From Crocinitomicaceae bacterium (GTDB lineage Bacteria > Bacteroidota > Bacteroidia > Flavobacteriales_D > Crocinitomicaceae): DNA of 64,000 bases. Shown here one piece after another: positions 36,948-47,036 of the stretch. Below the pieces are notes generated by a model, which saw only the letters and a program-made list of their open reading frames with translations, made no database searches and was not told the origin of the DNA. A program made the position numbers and the translations under genes. Where the stretch lies: NCBI GenBank assembly GCA_024643365.1, contig JAHENC010000022.1, positions 16,906 through 80,905 of the forward strand. The letters run 5' to 3'. Position 1 is the first letter of the stretch. Each line of letters begins with the position of its first letter.

Positions 36948-38303
36948 ATGGCAGGTAGAAAGTTACTTATCGAAAACGTACATATTCCAGGCATCGAAAC
37001 ATTTGATGTCTACCGAAAAAATGGTGGATACGCATCTGTTGAGAAGGCTTTGAAAAAAATGACTCCGGACGAAGTTGTCGAAGAAGTGAAGAAATCTGGA
37101 CTTCGTGGACGCGGAGGAGCTGGATTCCCAACAGGGATGAAATGGTCATTTTTGGCGAAACCAGAAGGAGTTCCAAGATATTTAGTGTGTAACGCTGATG
37201 AATCTGAACCTGGAACATTTAAAGACCGCTATTTGATGGAGAAAATTCCTCATTTATTGATTGAGGGAATGATTACATCCAGTTATGCATTGGGTGCGAA
37301 TGTTTCCTACATCTATATTAGAGGTGAATTCATGTACATTCTCCACATATTGGAGAAAGCAATCGCCGAAGCCCGTGCGAATGGAATGCTTGGTAAAAAC
37401 ATCATGGGATCCGGTTACGACTTAGATCTTGTTGTTGCTCCAGGTGGCGGTGCTTATATCTGTGGTGAAGAAACAGCATTATTAGAATCTTTGGAAGGAA
37501 AACGTGGAAATCCACGCATGAAACCACCATTCCCAGCAGTCAAAGGACTATGGGGATGTCCAACAGTTGTGAATAATGTTGAAACCATTGCAGCTGTTGT
37601 TCCAATTGTGAATAACGGAGGCGAAGAATATGCGAAAATCGGTATTGAACGCAGCACAGGAACAAAATTAATTTCAGCTAGTGGAAACTTGGTTCGTCCA
37701 GGTGTTTACGAAATTGAAATGGGTGTTTCTGTAGAGGAATTCATTTACGGTGATGATTATTGTCGTGGAATTGCCAACGGAAAACGTTTGAAAGCGTGTA
37801 TTCCTGGTGGATCATCTGTTCCGATTTTACCGGCACATTTAGTGACCAAAACAGCTGCAGGTGAAAACCGTTTAATGACTTACGAAAGTTTAGCTGACGG
37901 TGGATTTGCTTCTGGATCAATGTTAGGTTCAGGTGGATTCATTGTATTTGATGAAGATCAGTGCATCGTTCGCAATACGTATACATTTGCTCGTTTTTAT
38001 GCGCATGAATCATGTGGACAATGTTCACCATGTCGCGAAGGAACAGGCTGGATGGAAAAAGTATTGCACCGTCTAGAAAATGGACATGGTACAATGGAGG
38101 ACATTACGCTATTGGAAGAAATCAATAAAAAGATTGAAGGAAATACCATTTGTCCATTAGGTGATGCTGCTGCATGGCCAGTTGCTGCTGCGATTCGTCA
38201 TTTCCGTGAGGAATTTGAATGGCATGTGACGCATCCAGCGGAAGCACAAACAAGAAATTATGGTTTAATCCAACCTCGTGTTGAAGAGATAAAAGCGCTA
38301 TGA
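36948..38303 (+). CDS. nuoF: NADH-quinone oxidoreductase subunit F
   Basis: The NADH- and FMN-binding subunit, 451 residues. GLRGRGGAGFPTGMKW is the glycine-rich nucleotide site, ICGEETALLESLEG the FMN region, and CGQCSPCREGTGW with TICPLGDAAAWP holds cluster N3. It overlaps nuoG by 4 bases (ATGA). Confidence 0.97.
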   Translation: MAGRKLLIENVHIPGIETFDVYRKNGGYASVEKALKKMTPDEVVEEVKKSGLRGRGGAGFPTGMKWSFLAKPEGVPRYLVCNADESEPGTFKDRYLMEKIPHLLIEGMITSSYALGANVSYIYIRGEFMYILHILEKAIAEARANGMLGKNIMGSGYDLDLVVAPGGGAYICGEETALLESLEGKRGNPRMKPPFPAVKGLWGCPTVVNNVETIAAVVPIVNNGGEEYAKIGIERSTGTKLISASGNLVRPGVYEIEMGVSVEEFIYGDDYCRGIANGKRLKACIPGGSSVPILPAHLVTKTAAGENRLMTYESLADGGFASGSMLGSGGFIVFDEDQCIVRNTYTFARFYAHESCGQCSPCREGTGWMEKVLHRLENGHGTMEDITLLEEINKKIEGNTICPLGDAAAWPVAAAIRHFREEFEWHVTHPAEAQTRNYGLIQPRVEEIKAL

Positions 38304-39262
38304 TTAAAGTAACGATTGACGATATTGAAGTAGAAGTAGAACCGGGTACATCGATTCTGAATGCCGCTCGTCAAATTGGTGGCGAAGTTGTTCCACCTGC
38401 AATGTGTTATTACAGCAAACTTCCAGGAACTGGAGGGAAATGTAGAACATGTTTAGTAGAGGTTGCTGCAGGATCTACTGCTGACCCACGTCCAATGCCA
38501 AAATTAATGGCATCTTGTTCGACAGCAGTGATGGACGGAATGATTGTAAAAAACAAAACGAGTCAACGCGTTCACGATAATCGTGGAGGTGTTGTTGAGT
38601 TTTTGTTAATCAACCATCCACTTGATTGTCCTATTTGTGACCAAGCAGGTGAATGTCATCTTCAAGATTTAGGATACGAACATGGTTCCGCAAAAACACG
38701 CTATCGTGAGGAAAGAAGAACCTTTGATCCAATCGACATTGGTAACAAAATCAAATTGCACATGAATCGTTGCATTTTGTGTTATCGTTGTGTACATGTA
38801 GCGAATCAATTGACTGACAAACGTGTACATGGTGTGATGCACCGTGGAGAACATGCGGAAATCAGCACATACATTGAAAATGCAGTAGACAATGATTTCT
38901 CTGGAAACATGATTGATGTTTGTCCAGTTGGTGCATTGACTGACAAAACTTTCCGATTCAAAAGCCGTGTTTGGTTTTTGAAACCAATGGAAGCAGAATG
39001 TGCATGTACAAAATGTTCAGGAAAAGCGGTTGTTTGGATGTTTGGAAATGAAATTTACCGTGTTACTGCCCGCAAGGATAAATATGGTGAAGTAGAAAAC
39101 ATTGAAGACAAAACAGCTTGGATTTGTAACGATTGTCGTTTTGAGAAAAAAGACCCGAGCGCATGGAACATTACTGGTCCTCGCAAAATCGATCGTCACT
39201 CTGTTATTTCTCAAGGGAAATATGCTACAAAAATTGATAAAGGACTAAATAAAATTGGATAA
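38300..39262 (+). CDS. nuoG: NADH-quinone oxidoreductase subunit G, short form
   Basis: An iron-sulfur subunit of only 320 residues, against 680-900 in proteobacteria. Clusters N1b, N5 and N4 are intact: CYYSKLPGTGGKCRTCLVEV, CPICDQAGECHLQDLG, and NRCILCYRCVHVAN with the later MIDVCPVGALTDKTF. Only the opening segment of the molybdopterin-like domain remains, with CACTKC and ICNDC, which could hold an N7-like cluster. The rest of the large C-terminal domain is missing. The stop at 39260-39262 flows directly into nuoH (one-base overlap), so this is the natural length and not a frameshift. Confidence 0.93.
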   Translation: MIKVTIDDIEVEVEPGTSILNAARQIGGEVVPPAMCYYSKLPGTGGKCRTCLVEVAAGSTADPRPMPKLMASCSTAVMDGMIVKNKTSQRVHDNRGGVVEFLLINHPLDCPICDQAGECHLQDLGYEHGSAKTRYREERRTFDPIDIGNKIKLHMNRCILCYRCVHVANQLTDKRVHGVMHRGEHAEISTYIENAVDNDFSGNMIDVCPVGALTDKTFRFKSRVWFLKPMEAECACTKCSGKAVVWMFGNEIYRVTARKDKYGEVENIEDKTAWICNDCRFEKKDPSAWNITGPRKIDRHSVISQGKYATKIDKGLNKIG

Positions 39263-40290
39263 TGGATACAGCAATGCTCATAGAAAAATCAGCTTTGGTA
39301 TTATTGCTTTTCCTCATATCACTTGGAGTTGCAGCATATCAAACGTATTTTGAACGAAAATTAGCCGCTTGGATTCAAGACCGCGTTGGTCCGGATCGCG
39401 CTGGTCCCTTTGGAATCCTTCAACCGATTGCCGATGGGACAAAAATGTTCTTGAAAGAAGATTTTATTCCAGCAAAAGCAGATAAATGGTTATTTATCAT
39501 TGGACCTGGAATATCCATGTTTACCGCGCTTATCACAAGTTCAGTGATTCCTTGGGGAACAAATGTGAATTTATTTGGACGTGATATCAGTTTACAAGTA
39601 GCAGACTTCAACATTGGAATCCTATTTGTTTTTGGAGTAGTTTCTATTGGTGTTTACGGAATCATGATTGGTGGATGGGCATCGAATAACAAGTACTCTC
39701 TTTACGGAGCCATTCGTGCGTCATCTCAAATGATTTCTTACGAATTAGCGATGGGAATCTCTGCAATTACGATTGTGATGTTAACGGGAAGTTTGAGTTT
39801 AAATGACATCGTTCAAAGTCAGCATGGAATGAATTGGAATGTTTTCTATCAACCACTTGCTTTCTTTATCTTCTTTATTACTTCGCTTGCAGAATTAAAC
39901 CGTGCTCCTTTCGATTTACCGGAATGTGAATCGGAGTTAATCGGTGGATACCACACAGAATACAGTTCCATGAAATTAGGATTGTACTTATTCTCTGAAT
40001 ACACATCCATGTTCGTTTCTTCGGCAATTATGGCTGTATTGTTCTTTGGGGGATATAACTTCCCTGGAATGGATGCCTTCTCCGGAAATACCTTAGCGAT
40101 CTTAAGTATCGCAGCATTTGCATTGAAAATATTCTTGTTCATCTTTGTGATCATGTGGATTCGTTGGACCATACCTCGCTTCCGCTTTGATCAATTGATG
40201 CACCTTGGATGGAAAGTATTAATTCCTGTTGCGATTGTCAACATGTTGATTACCGGCTTAGTAGTTGCTTGGAATCAAGGATGGATGTAA
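39262..40290 (+). CDS. nuoH: NADH-quinone oxidoreductase subunit H
   Basis: Membrane subunit linking the quinone site to the proton channel; 342 residues, about eight helices. The conserved loop AYQTYFERKLAAWIQDRVGPDRAGPFG, split by hydrophobic segments, and NRAPFDLPECESELIGGYHTEY (acidic, quinone-near) are clear, both typical of NuoH. Starts one base inside the nuoG stop. Confidence 0.96.
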   Translation: MDTAMLIEKSALVLLLFLISLGVAAYQTYFERKLAAWIQDRVGPDRAGPFGILQPIADGTKMFLKEDFIPAKADKWLFIIGPGISMFTALITSSVIPWGTNVNLFGRDISLQVADFNIGILFVFGVVSIGVYGIMIGGWASNNKYSLYGAIRASSQMISYELAMGISAITIVMLTGSLSLNDIVQSQHGMNWNVFYQPLAFFIFFITSLAELNRAPFDLPECESELIGGYHTEYSSMKLGLYLFSEYTSMFVSSAIMAVLFFGGYNFPGMDAFSGNTLAILSIAAFALKIFLFIFVIMWIRWTIPRFRFDQLMHLGWKVLIPVAIVNMLITGLVVAWNQGWM

Positions 40291-40302
40291 AAGAAATAAA
40301 AA

Positions 40303-40845
40303 ATGGAAAGTTTAACTAATAGAAAGAAAGTCGTTTCCGACAAGCCCATGACTTTGTGGGAGAAAATCTACATTCCAGCGATTGTTGGCGGGATGATGAC
40401 GACGATGAAACACATGCTTCGTCGACGTAAAACGATTAAATACCCAGAAGAAACACGTGTATTCGCACCAGTTTACCGTGGACAACACGTTTTAAAAAGA
40501 GATGAGCAAGGACGTGAAAACTGTACAGCTTGTGGACTTTGTGCCGTAGCTTGTCCAGCGGAAGCAATCACCATGACATCTGCTGAACGTGTAAAAGGTG
40601 AAGAACATTTGTACCGTGAAGAGAAATATGCTTCTAGCTACGAAATCAACATGTTACGTTGCATTTTCTGCGGACTTTGCGAGGAAGCGTGTCCGAAAGA
40701 AGCCATTTTCTTAACAGATAGAATCGTAACAACGGAATTTGAACGCGACGAATTCATCTATGCAAAAGACAAGCTAGTTGAAGCAGTTGATGATCGCATC
40801 GACATTACAAAAAGACAATTCACCGGAAAAAGAACTGAAAAATGA
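40303..40845 (+). CDS. nuoI: NADH-quinone oxidoreductase subunit I
   Basis: An eight-iron ferredoxin-like subunit, 180 residues, carrying N6a and N6b through CTACGLCAVACPAEAI and CIFCGLCEEACPKEAI. Its short N-terminal amphipathic helix ties it to the membrane arm. ATGA overlap with nuoJ. Confidence 0.96.
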   Translation: MESLTNRKKVVSDKPMTLWEKIYIPAIVGGMMTTMKHMLRRRKTIKYPEETRVFAPVYRGQHVLKRDEQGRENCTACGLCAVACPAEAITMTSAERVKGEEHLYREEKYASSYEINMLRCIFCGLCEEACPKEAIFLTDRIVTTEFERDEFIYAKDKLVEAVDDRIDITKRQFTGKRTEK

Positions 40846-41357
40846 GTTTACAAATGATCTCCGTGATATTGGGAAGTTTAACGATTGCATCAGGATTGAT
40901 GGTCGTTTTAAGCAAACACCCAATTCGAAGTGTAATTTACTTGGTAATTACCTTCTTTTTTATCTCTGCCATGTACATTTTGATGAATGCGCAGTTTTTA
41001 GCAATCGTTAATATGATTGTTTATGCAGGAGCAATTATGGTCCTTTTCTTATTCGTTTTGATGTTGTTAAACTTGAACAAGGAAATGGAACCTGAGTCCA
41101 CACGAATGAGTGTGATTACCGCTGTGATTGCAGGTGGAACACTTTTCCTTGTGATGATTACCGCATTAAGAGACACGTTTCAATATGGAAAAGGCTACGT
41201 TCAAGTTGCAGTTCAGGATGCTGGACTCGTTGAAAAATTAGGTAAACTACTTTTTTCCAAATACCTCGTGCCGTTTGAAATCTCTTCTATCCTATTCATC
41301 GCTGCGATGGTTGGGGCTGTATTACTAGCGAAAAGAGAAAAACAAATCATCGATTAA
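40842..41357 (+). CDS. nuoJ: NADH-quinone oxidoreductase subunit J
   Basis: Membrane subunit of 171 residues with five predicted helices; the AIVNMIVYAGAIMVLFLFVLMLL segment with its pi-bulge tyrosine region is the family signature. It contributes to the E-channel near the quinone cavity. Confidence 0.93.
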   Translation: MSLQMISVILGSLTIASGLMVVLSKHPIRSVIYLVITFFFISAMYILMNAQFLAIVNMIVYAGAIMVLFLFVLMLLNLNKEMEPESTRMSVITAVIAGGTLFLVMITALRDTFQYGKGYVQVAVQDAGLVEKLGKLLFSKYLVPFEISSILFIAAMVGAVLLAKREKQIID

Positions 41358-41367
41358 GAACTAAAAT

Positions 41368-41691
41368 ATGGAACAGTTAAACAATATAGGGGCATCCTTA
41401 GATTTTTACATTTTCGTATCCATTGCTTTGTTTAGCATTGGAGCGATTGGTGTGCTCACAAGAAAAAACATGATTGTCTTATTGATGTGTATCGAATTGA
41501 TGCTAAATGCTGTGAATTTGCTTTTAGTGACGTTCTCTACCTTCTTTGGAAATGGAGAAGCACAAATCTTTGTCTTCTTTATCATCGTCGTTGCCGCGGC
41601 AGAAGCTACCATCGGATTATCCATTTTAATTATGGCATACCGAAACAGCAAATCCATCGATATCGAAATGTTCAACAAATTAAACGGTTAA
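41368..41691 (+). CDS. nuoK: NADH-quinone oxidoreductase subunit K
   Basis: Three-helix membrane subunit, 107 residues. Buried glutamates typical of the proton path are in LMCIELMLNAVNLLL and VVAAAEATIGLSIL. Confidence 0.95.
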   Translation: MEQLNNIGASLDFYIFVSIALFSIGAIGVLTRKNMIVLLMCIELMLNAVNLLLVTFSTFFGNGEAQIFVFFIIVVAAAEATIGLSILIMAYRNSKSIDIEMFNKLNG

Positions 41692-41695
41692 GAAA

Positions 41696-43624
41696 ATGGG
41701 AAAAGATCTGTTATTATTGACCTTGATTTCTTTGCCTTTAATTGGCGCTGCTATCAATGGTATACTTGGAAAGAAAATGCCGAAAATCATTGTTGGTTCG
41801 CTTGCGACTATCTTGGTGTTCGTTTCTTTCCTTATCGGACTGACGTTATTTACAGGGTTGGATAAAACGACCATTGTTCATTTGTTTCAAGTAGCGAAAT
41901 TTGATGATTTCACCTTGGATGCGAACTTTCAAATTGATTCATTATCTATTTGGATGACCTTAATCATCACAGGAATTGGTTCTTTGATTCACTTGTTCTC
42001 GATGGGTTACATGAGCCATGACGAAGGATACCATAAATTCTTCACGTATTTGAACTTGTTTATTTTCTCCATGCTCCTTTTGGTATTGGGAAGTAACTAC
42101 TTTGTCTTATTCTTCGGTTGGGAAGGTGTAGGTATCTGTTCATATTTATTGATCGGATTCCATTACAACGATACCGAAAAAGGAATTGCCAACAGTTTAG
42201 CTGCGCGTAAAGCCTTTATCATGAACCGTATTGGTGATGCTGGATTATTGTTCGCATTATTCATGATGTTAAACAAATTCCACACACTAGAATTTGTTGA
42301 AATTGGAAAAATGATCGCTGCTAGTCCTGAGTTGTATACTGGAATTGCTGGAGCGATAACTTTATGTCTATTCTTAGCTGCAACTGGAAAAAGTGCTCAA
42401 ATACCATTGTTCACTTGGTTACCTGATGCCATGGCGGGACCAACGCCCGTTTCGGCATTAATCCACGCGGCGACAATGGTAACAGCCGGAATATATTTAA
42501 CCGTACGTTCAAACTTCTTATTTGAATTAGCTCCAACAACGAAAGATTTAATCTTGGTGATTGGTATTGCGACGACTGTTGTCGCGGCGTTTATTGCCAT
42601 GCGTCAAAACGACATTAAAAAAGTATTGGCTTATTCAACCGTTTCGCAATTGGGATTAATGTTCGTTGCCCTAGGAATGGGTGCTTACACCGTAGCCTTG
42701 TTTCACGTTACAACACATGCTTTCTTTAAAGCTTTGTTATTCCTTGGTTCAGGAAGTGTCATTCACGCTATGTCTGACGAACAAGACATTCGCAAAATGG
42801 GCGGATTATCTAAATTAACTCCGATTACACACATCACCTTTTTAATTGGAACCCTTGCAATTGCTGGATTCCCATTCTTGTCTGGATTCTTTTCCAAGGA
42901 TGAAATTTTAGCACATGCATGGATGTCGAGTCCATTGGTTTATGGAATTCTCATGATTGCTGTTACTATGACCGCCATTTATATGTTTCGTTTGTATTTC
43001 TTGGTTTTTCACGGTTCGTTTAGAGGCGGCGATAAATTGAAATCTCATGTACATGAAAGTGGATTATCCATGACAATTCCGTTGATGGTGTTAGCTGTTC
43101 TTTCTGTTTTTGGTGGGATCTTGAATTTACCCGGTATTGTTTTTCATAACGCTGGACATTGGATGTCTCACTTTTTAGAAAGCACAACCTACGGATTAAA
43201 TCAAATTGAAACAGAACACATGGATGGAAATCAATCCATCATGTTGATGTGTATAGCGAGTATTGTTGCATTATCAGTGATGGCTTGGGCCTATTTGACT
43301 TATGTGAAGAAGCAAGCAATTGCGAAAGAAGATGTAGATATGACTGCCTGGGAAAAATTATCGAGCAACAAATTGTACATCGATGAATTGTACCAAACAA
43401 TTTTTGTTCAACCAATCTTGTGGTTGTCCACTACCCTATCAAGTCAATTTGAACAACGCGTTTTGACGAATGGAATTTTCCGCTTGACCAGTGCTATTGA
43501 AGCAAGTGGTAATTACACACGTAAATGGCAATCAGGTTTCTTGTCAAGTTATCTTTTCTGGATGGTTATGGGTATCATCGGATTTATTAGTTATTACATT
43601 ATAAAATCAACATTTTGGAACTAA
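41696..43624 (+). CDS. nuoL: NADH-quinone oxidoreductase subunit L
   Basis: Largest antiporter-like subunit, 642 residues, about sixteen helices including the long lateral helix region at the C-terminus. GWEGVGICSYLLIGFH, TGKSAQIPLFTWLPDAMAGPTPVSALIHAATMVTAG, seen in pieces across 220-270, carries the key lysine. The last 10 bases overlap nuoM. Confidence 0.96.
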   Translation: MGKDLLLLTLISLPLIGAAINGILGKKMPKIIVGSLATILVFVSFLIGLTLFTGLDKTTIVHLFQVAKFDDFTLDANFQIDSLSIWMTLIITGIGSLIHLFSMGYMSHDEGYHKFFTYLNLFIFSMLLLVLGSNYFVLFFGWEGVGICSYLLIGFHYNDTEKGIANSLAARKAFIMNRIGDAGLLFALFMMLNKFHTLEFVEIGKMIAASPELYTGIAGAITLCLFLAATGKSAQIPLFTWLPDAMAGPTPVSALIHAATMVTAGIYLTVRSNFLFELAPTTKDLILVIGIATTVVAAFIAMRQNDIKKVLAYSTVSQLGLMFVALGMGAYTVALFHVTTHAFFKALLFLGSGSVIHAMSDEQDIRKMGGLSKLTPITHITFLIGTLAIAGFPFLSGFFSKDEILAHAWMSSPLVYGILMIAVTMTAIYMFRLYFLVFHGSFRGGDKLKSHVHESGLSMTIPLMVLAVLSVFGGILNLPGIVFHNAGHWMSHFLESTTYGLNQIETEHMDGNQSIMLMCIASIVALSVMAWAYLTYVKKQAIAKEDVDMTAWEKLSSNKLYIDELYQTIFVQPILWLSTTLSSQFEQRVLTNGIFRLTSAIEASGNYTRKWQSGFLSSYLFWMVMGIIGFISYYIIKSTFWN

Positions 43625-45060
43625 TCTTTTTACCACTTATTTTTGGAATTATAGCGTTTTTTCTTCCCTCAAAATGGGTTAGACCGTACGGATTAATTGC
43701 CAGTATCGTTGTGTTGCTATTTTCGATCGATCATTTAATAAAATTTGATCCAGAAAACTACGTACTGATGCTTAATCCAGCGGAGGTTTTCCCCTTAGGA
43801 TTAACGTTTAAAATGGGCTACGATGGATTGGCATTAGTGATGGTTTTATTAACCAATGCTGTCATCAGTATTATTTTATTGGCAAATTGGAACAGAGCTA
43901 TTTCTTCCAATGCACGTTTTACCGGATTAGTACTTTTGATGCAATGTGCGTTAATTGGTTTATTCACATCGCTTGATGGTATTTTGTTTTACACATTCTG
44001 GGAGTTAACCCTGATTCCAATTTTCTTGATTCTATATTGGTTTGGAAAACAAGAGAACAACCGTGCATTATTCAAATTCTTTTTGTATACTTTACTGGGC
44101 TCATTAATGATGTTATTGTCATTCATCGGATTAGCTTACTTTTCACCGAACTTCTCTTACTTTCAATTAGTGCAAGCAAATTTCGATGGAAAATCAGTGG
44201 AAGCCGCATTAATCATGGGAGGAATCCTATTTGCATTTGCTGTAAAAATCCCGTTATTTCCTTTCCACACCTGGCAAGCGCCAACATATACAAACGCACC
44301 GATGGCTGGAACTATGTTACTTTCAGCATTGATGTTAAAAATGGCATTGTTCGGGATGATTAAATGGATGATTCCAATCGGATTTGAAGGTCTGGTTTAT
44401 TTAAAATGGCCCGTAATAACTCTTGGCGGCATCGGAATCGTTTATGGAGCCATTATCGCCATGAAACAAAAAGATTTGAAAACATTGTTCGCTTATGCAT
44501 CGATTAGTCACTTAGGCTTAATCGCAGCGGGAATCATGCTATTTACTTTTTCAGCAATTGAGGCATCGATGGTTCAAATCATCAACCACAGTATTGTTGC
44601 TGTAGCCTTGTTTCTTTGTGCTGGGATCATTGAAGACCGATTGCAGACAAGAAACATCGATTACTTAGGGGGAATCGCGAAAGTTGCTCCTCGCTTTGGC
44701 TTCTGGTTTGCGGTGATGACTTTTATTTCCGTTTCTGTTCCATTTACAGCTGGATTCATCGGAGAATTCATATTGATCAAAGAATTGTTTACTGCTCATT
44801 GGGTGATTGGAATTACGGCCGCCTCAACACTGGTATTCGGTGCTGTTTACATGTTGCGTGCGTATCAAGCATCCATGTTTGGACCGACGAATGTGACCGT
44901 ATTTGCGGATTTAACATGGAACGAATATGCTGTTTTCGGAATTTTAACACTTGCAGCAGTTGGATTTGGATTATATCCTCAATTAATCATTGATTTCATT
45001 AAACCAAGTATCAAATTCACACAAGAATTGATGGCGGGAGATTTAACATTTACAAAATAA
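43615..45060 (+). CDS. nuoM: NADH-quinone oxidoreductase subunit M
   Basis: Antiporter-like subunit, 481 residues, about fourteen helices. It begins with TTG at 43615, inside nuoL; no ATG in this frame fits better. TFWELTLIPIFLILYWFG, VKIPLFPFHTWQAPTYTNAP and HLGLIAAGIMLF hold the conserved glutamate, lysine and histidine positions. Start codon TTG and overlap suggest coupled, possibly reduced, translation. Confidence 0.95.
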   Translation: MELIFLPLIFGIIAFFLPSKWVRPYGLIASIVVLLFSIDHLIKFDPENYVLMLNPAEVFPLGLTFKMGYDGLALVMVLLTNAVISIILLANWNRAISSNARFTGLVLLMQCALIGLFTSLDGILFYTFWELTLIPIFLILYWFGKQENNRALFKFFLYTLLGSLMMLLSFIGLAYFSPNFSYFQLVQANFDGKSVEAALIMGGILFAFAVKIPLFPFHTWQAPTYTNAPMAGTMLLSALMLKMALFGMIKWMIPIGFEGLVYLKWPVITLGGIGIVYGAIIAMKQKDLKTLFAYASISHLGLIAAGIMLFTFSAIEASMVQIINHSIVAVALFLCAGIIEDRLQTRNIDYLGGIAKVAPRFGFWFAVMTFISVSVPFTAGFIGEFILIKELFTAHWVIGITAASTLVFGAVYMLRAYQASMFGPTNVTVFADLTWNEYAVFGILTLAAVGFGLYPQLIIDFIKPSIKFTQELMAGDLTFTK

Positions 45061-45064
45061 TAAG

Positions 45065-46417
45065 ATGGACGCAGTAATTATCATATTTATCACAGGACTA
45101 ATCGGACTGTTTGTTGGGATGTTAAAAAAGAGTGAATTGACACTTGCGGTTACGTCAATCGGCTTAATAGGTGCATTTATTTCCATGTTCTACATCAACG
45201 AATCTCAATCATTCTTTAGTTCTTATGCTGGATTAACGTTTTCACGCACACAACAAATGTTTGCTTTGTTAGCGATTGGACTCACCTTGCTTTCCGTATT
45301 GTTGGGTTATGTGTTTTACAAAGAAGAAGAAGAACACACCGCTGATTACTATGGATTAATTCTCTTTTCCTTGACTGGAACCTTGTGTTTAATCGGATTC
45401 AGCAACATGTTCATGTTCTTTTTAGGATTGGAAATCCTGTCTATTCCTATTTATGTCCTAGTTGGAATTCAAAAGGGGAATTCACTGGCATCTGAAGCAT
45501 CTGTGAAATATTTCTTTACAGGATCGTTCGCTACAGCCATTATGTTATTTGGAATTGCGTTAATTTATGGTTCAACTGGTTCGTTCGAACTAAATGAAAT
45601 TCGCATGGCGGTTGACATGGGGATGTCACATTCACCGATGTTAATTATTGGTGTCTTGATGATGATGGCGGCGTTTATGTTCAAGGTTGGTGCTGTTCCT
45701 TTCCATTTCTGGGGGCCAGATGTTTATCAAGGATCTTCAAATGCTGTCATGGCGTACATGGCATCAGTCGTGAAATTAGCCGCGTTATTTGCGTTTGTAC
45801 ATTTGTTTAATTTCACCTTCAATGCCTTAACGCCTTTCGTTTCTGGATTGGTTCTTTTTGCCATTATTGTATCTTTATTCTTGGGATATCTTTCCGCCTT
45901 GAAACAAACATCCTTCCGCAGAATGATGGCTTATTCCAGTATTGCCAATACAGGATTTGCATTGTTTGCCGTTTTAAATCAACAATTTGGAGAAGCATCG
46001 TTGTGGATATTTATGATTGGCTATGCGAGTTCAACCGTTGCATTAATCACCATCAATATGATTGTCGAGAAAGAAACAGATGAACTAACAAACTGGAAAG
46101 GAATTGGGTATTCAAATCCACTAATTGGCATCACATTAGTTATTTCTCTTTTGTCCATGTCCGGAATTCCACCATTCACTGGATTCTTCGGGAAATACTT
46201 ATTGCTCTCAAGTGCTTTTGCGAATTATTTACCATTCGTTATTTTAGCGATCATTGCTTCCTTAATAGGAGCCTATCTATACTTGCGTTTAATGGTGCTT
46301 GCACTTGCCCGTGAAGGAGAAGGACAGAAAATCAAAATGACACCTATACAAGCGGTTGTACTAATTATTTCGGTAGTTGGAACAATCGGTGGATGGTTGG
46401 TTTTGATGATTAAGTAA
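45065..46417 (+). CDS. nuoN: NADH-quinone oxidoreductase subunit N
   Basis: Antiporter-like subunit, 450 residues. FFLGLEILSIPIYVLVG and FKVGAVPFHFWGPDVYQGS mark the glutamate- and lysine-bearing helices; the C-terminus ends in a hydrophobic helix (VVLIISVVGTIGGWLVLMI). Final gene of the operon, 49 bases before an ECF sigma gene. Confidence 0.95.
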   Translation: MDAVIIIFITGLIGLFVGMLKKSELTLAVTSIGLIGAFISMFYINESQSFFSSYAGLTFSRTQQMFALLAIGLTLLSVLLGYVFYKEEEEHTADYYGLILFSLTGTLCLIGFSNMFMFFLGLEILSIPIYVLVGIQKGNSLASEASVKYFFTGSFATAIMLFGIALIYGSTGSFELNEIRMAVDMGMSHSPMLIIGVLMMMAAFMFKVGAVPFHFWGPDVYQGSSNAVMAYMASVVKLAALFAFVHLFNFTFNALTPFVSGLVLFAIIVSLFLGYLSALKQTSFRRMMAYSSIANTGFALFAVLNQQFGEASLWIFMIGYASSTVALITINMIVEKETDELTNWKGIGYSNPLIGITLVISLLSMSGIPPFTGFFGKYLLLSSAFANYLPFVILAIIASLIGAYLYLRLMVLALAREGEGQKIKMTPIQAVVLIISVVGTIGGWLVLMIK

Positions 46418-46466
46418 AATCGTCCACATAACCCAACCAGTTTATACATTTCTCGTCTTAAGCTCA

Positions 46467-47033
46467 ATGCAAGAAGAAGTGAGTATTTTCGAAACGCTAA
46501 TTAATCGTTGTATCCAACGGGATGAAAAGGCGCGAAAAGAACTTTACGATTTATTTTCAGCTCAAATGTTTAATGTTTGTCTTCGCTATGCGAAGAATAG
46601 GAGTCAAGCGGAAGATATTTTTCAAGATGCATTTATTAAAGTTTTTGAGAATTTAGCAAAATTGTCTAATAAAAATCAGTTTCCCGGCTGGATTAAACGC
46701 GTTTTCGTTAACACCGCCATAGATCATATTCGCGCAAATAAAAGATATGAGTCAACTGAACATTTACATATTATTGAACATTATTCAGATGTTGAACCGT
46801 CAATTATTGATGACTTAGCACATGAGGATTTACTCGAAATGGTACAAGAATTACCACCAAGAGCGAAAGTAGTTTTCAACTTGTTTGTTATTGAGGGATA
46901 TTCACACAAGGAAATTGCGGATGAATTAGGAATTAACATTGGAACATCAAAGTCTCATTTGTTCGATGCGAAAAACATATTAAAAACGAAATTATTAGCC
47001 AAAGAAGCCAAACTATTTAGTATTGTCAGCTAA
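46467..47033 (+). CDS. ECF-type RNA polymerase sigma factor
   Basis: Sigma-70 family factor of 188 residues. Region 2 is ELYDLFSAQMFNVCLRYAKNRSQAEDIFQDAFIKVFEN cut into its usual helices (about 25-62), and region 4 is LPPRAKVVFNLFVIEGY to the helix-turn-helix SHKEIADELGINIGTSKSHL. A box with one mismatch (TACATTTC, 46445-46452) lies 14 bases upstream. The next gene, 3 bases on, encodes a membrane protein with an anti-sigma-like N-terminus, forming a probable sigma/anti-sigma pair. Confidence 0.92.
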   Translation: MQEEVSIFETLINRCIQRDEKARKELYDLFSAQMFNVCLRYAKNRSQAEDIFQDAFIKVFENLAKLSNKNQFPGWIKRVFVNTAIDHIRANKRYESTEHLHIIEHYSDVEPSIIDDLAHEDLLEMVQELPPRAKVVFNLFVIEGYSHKEIADELGINIGTSKSHLFDAKNILKTKLLAKEAKLFSIVS

Positions 47034-47036
47034 ACC

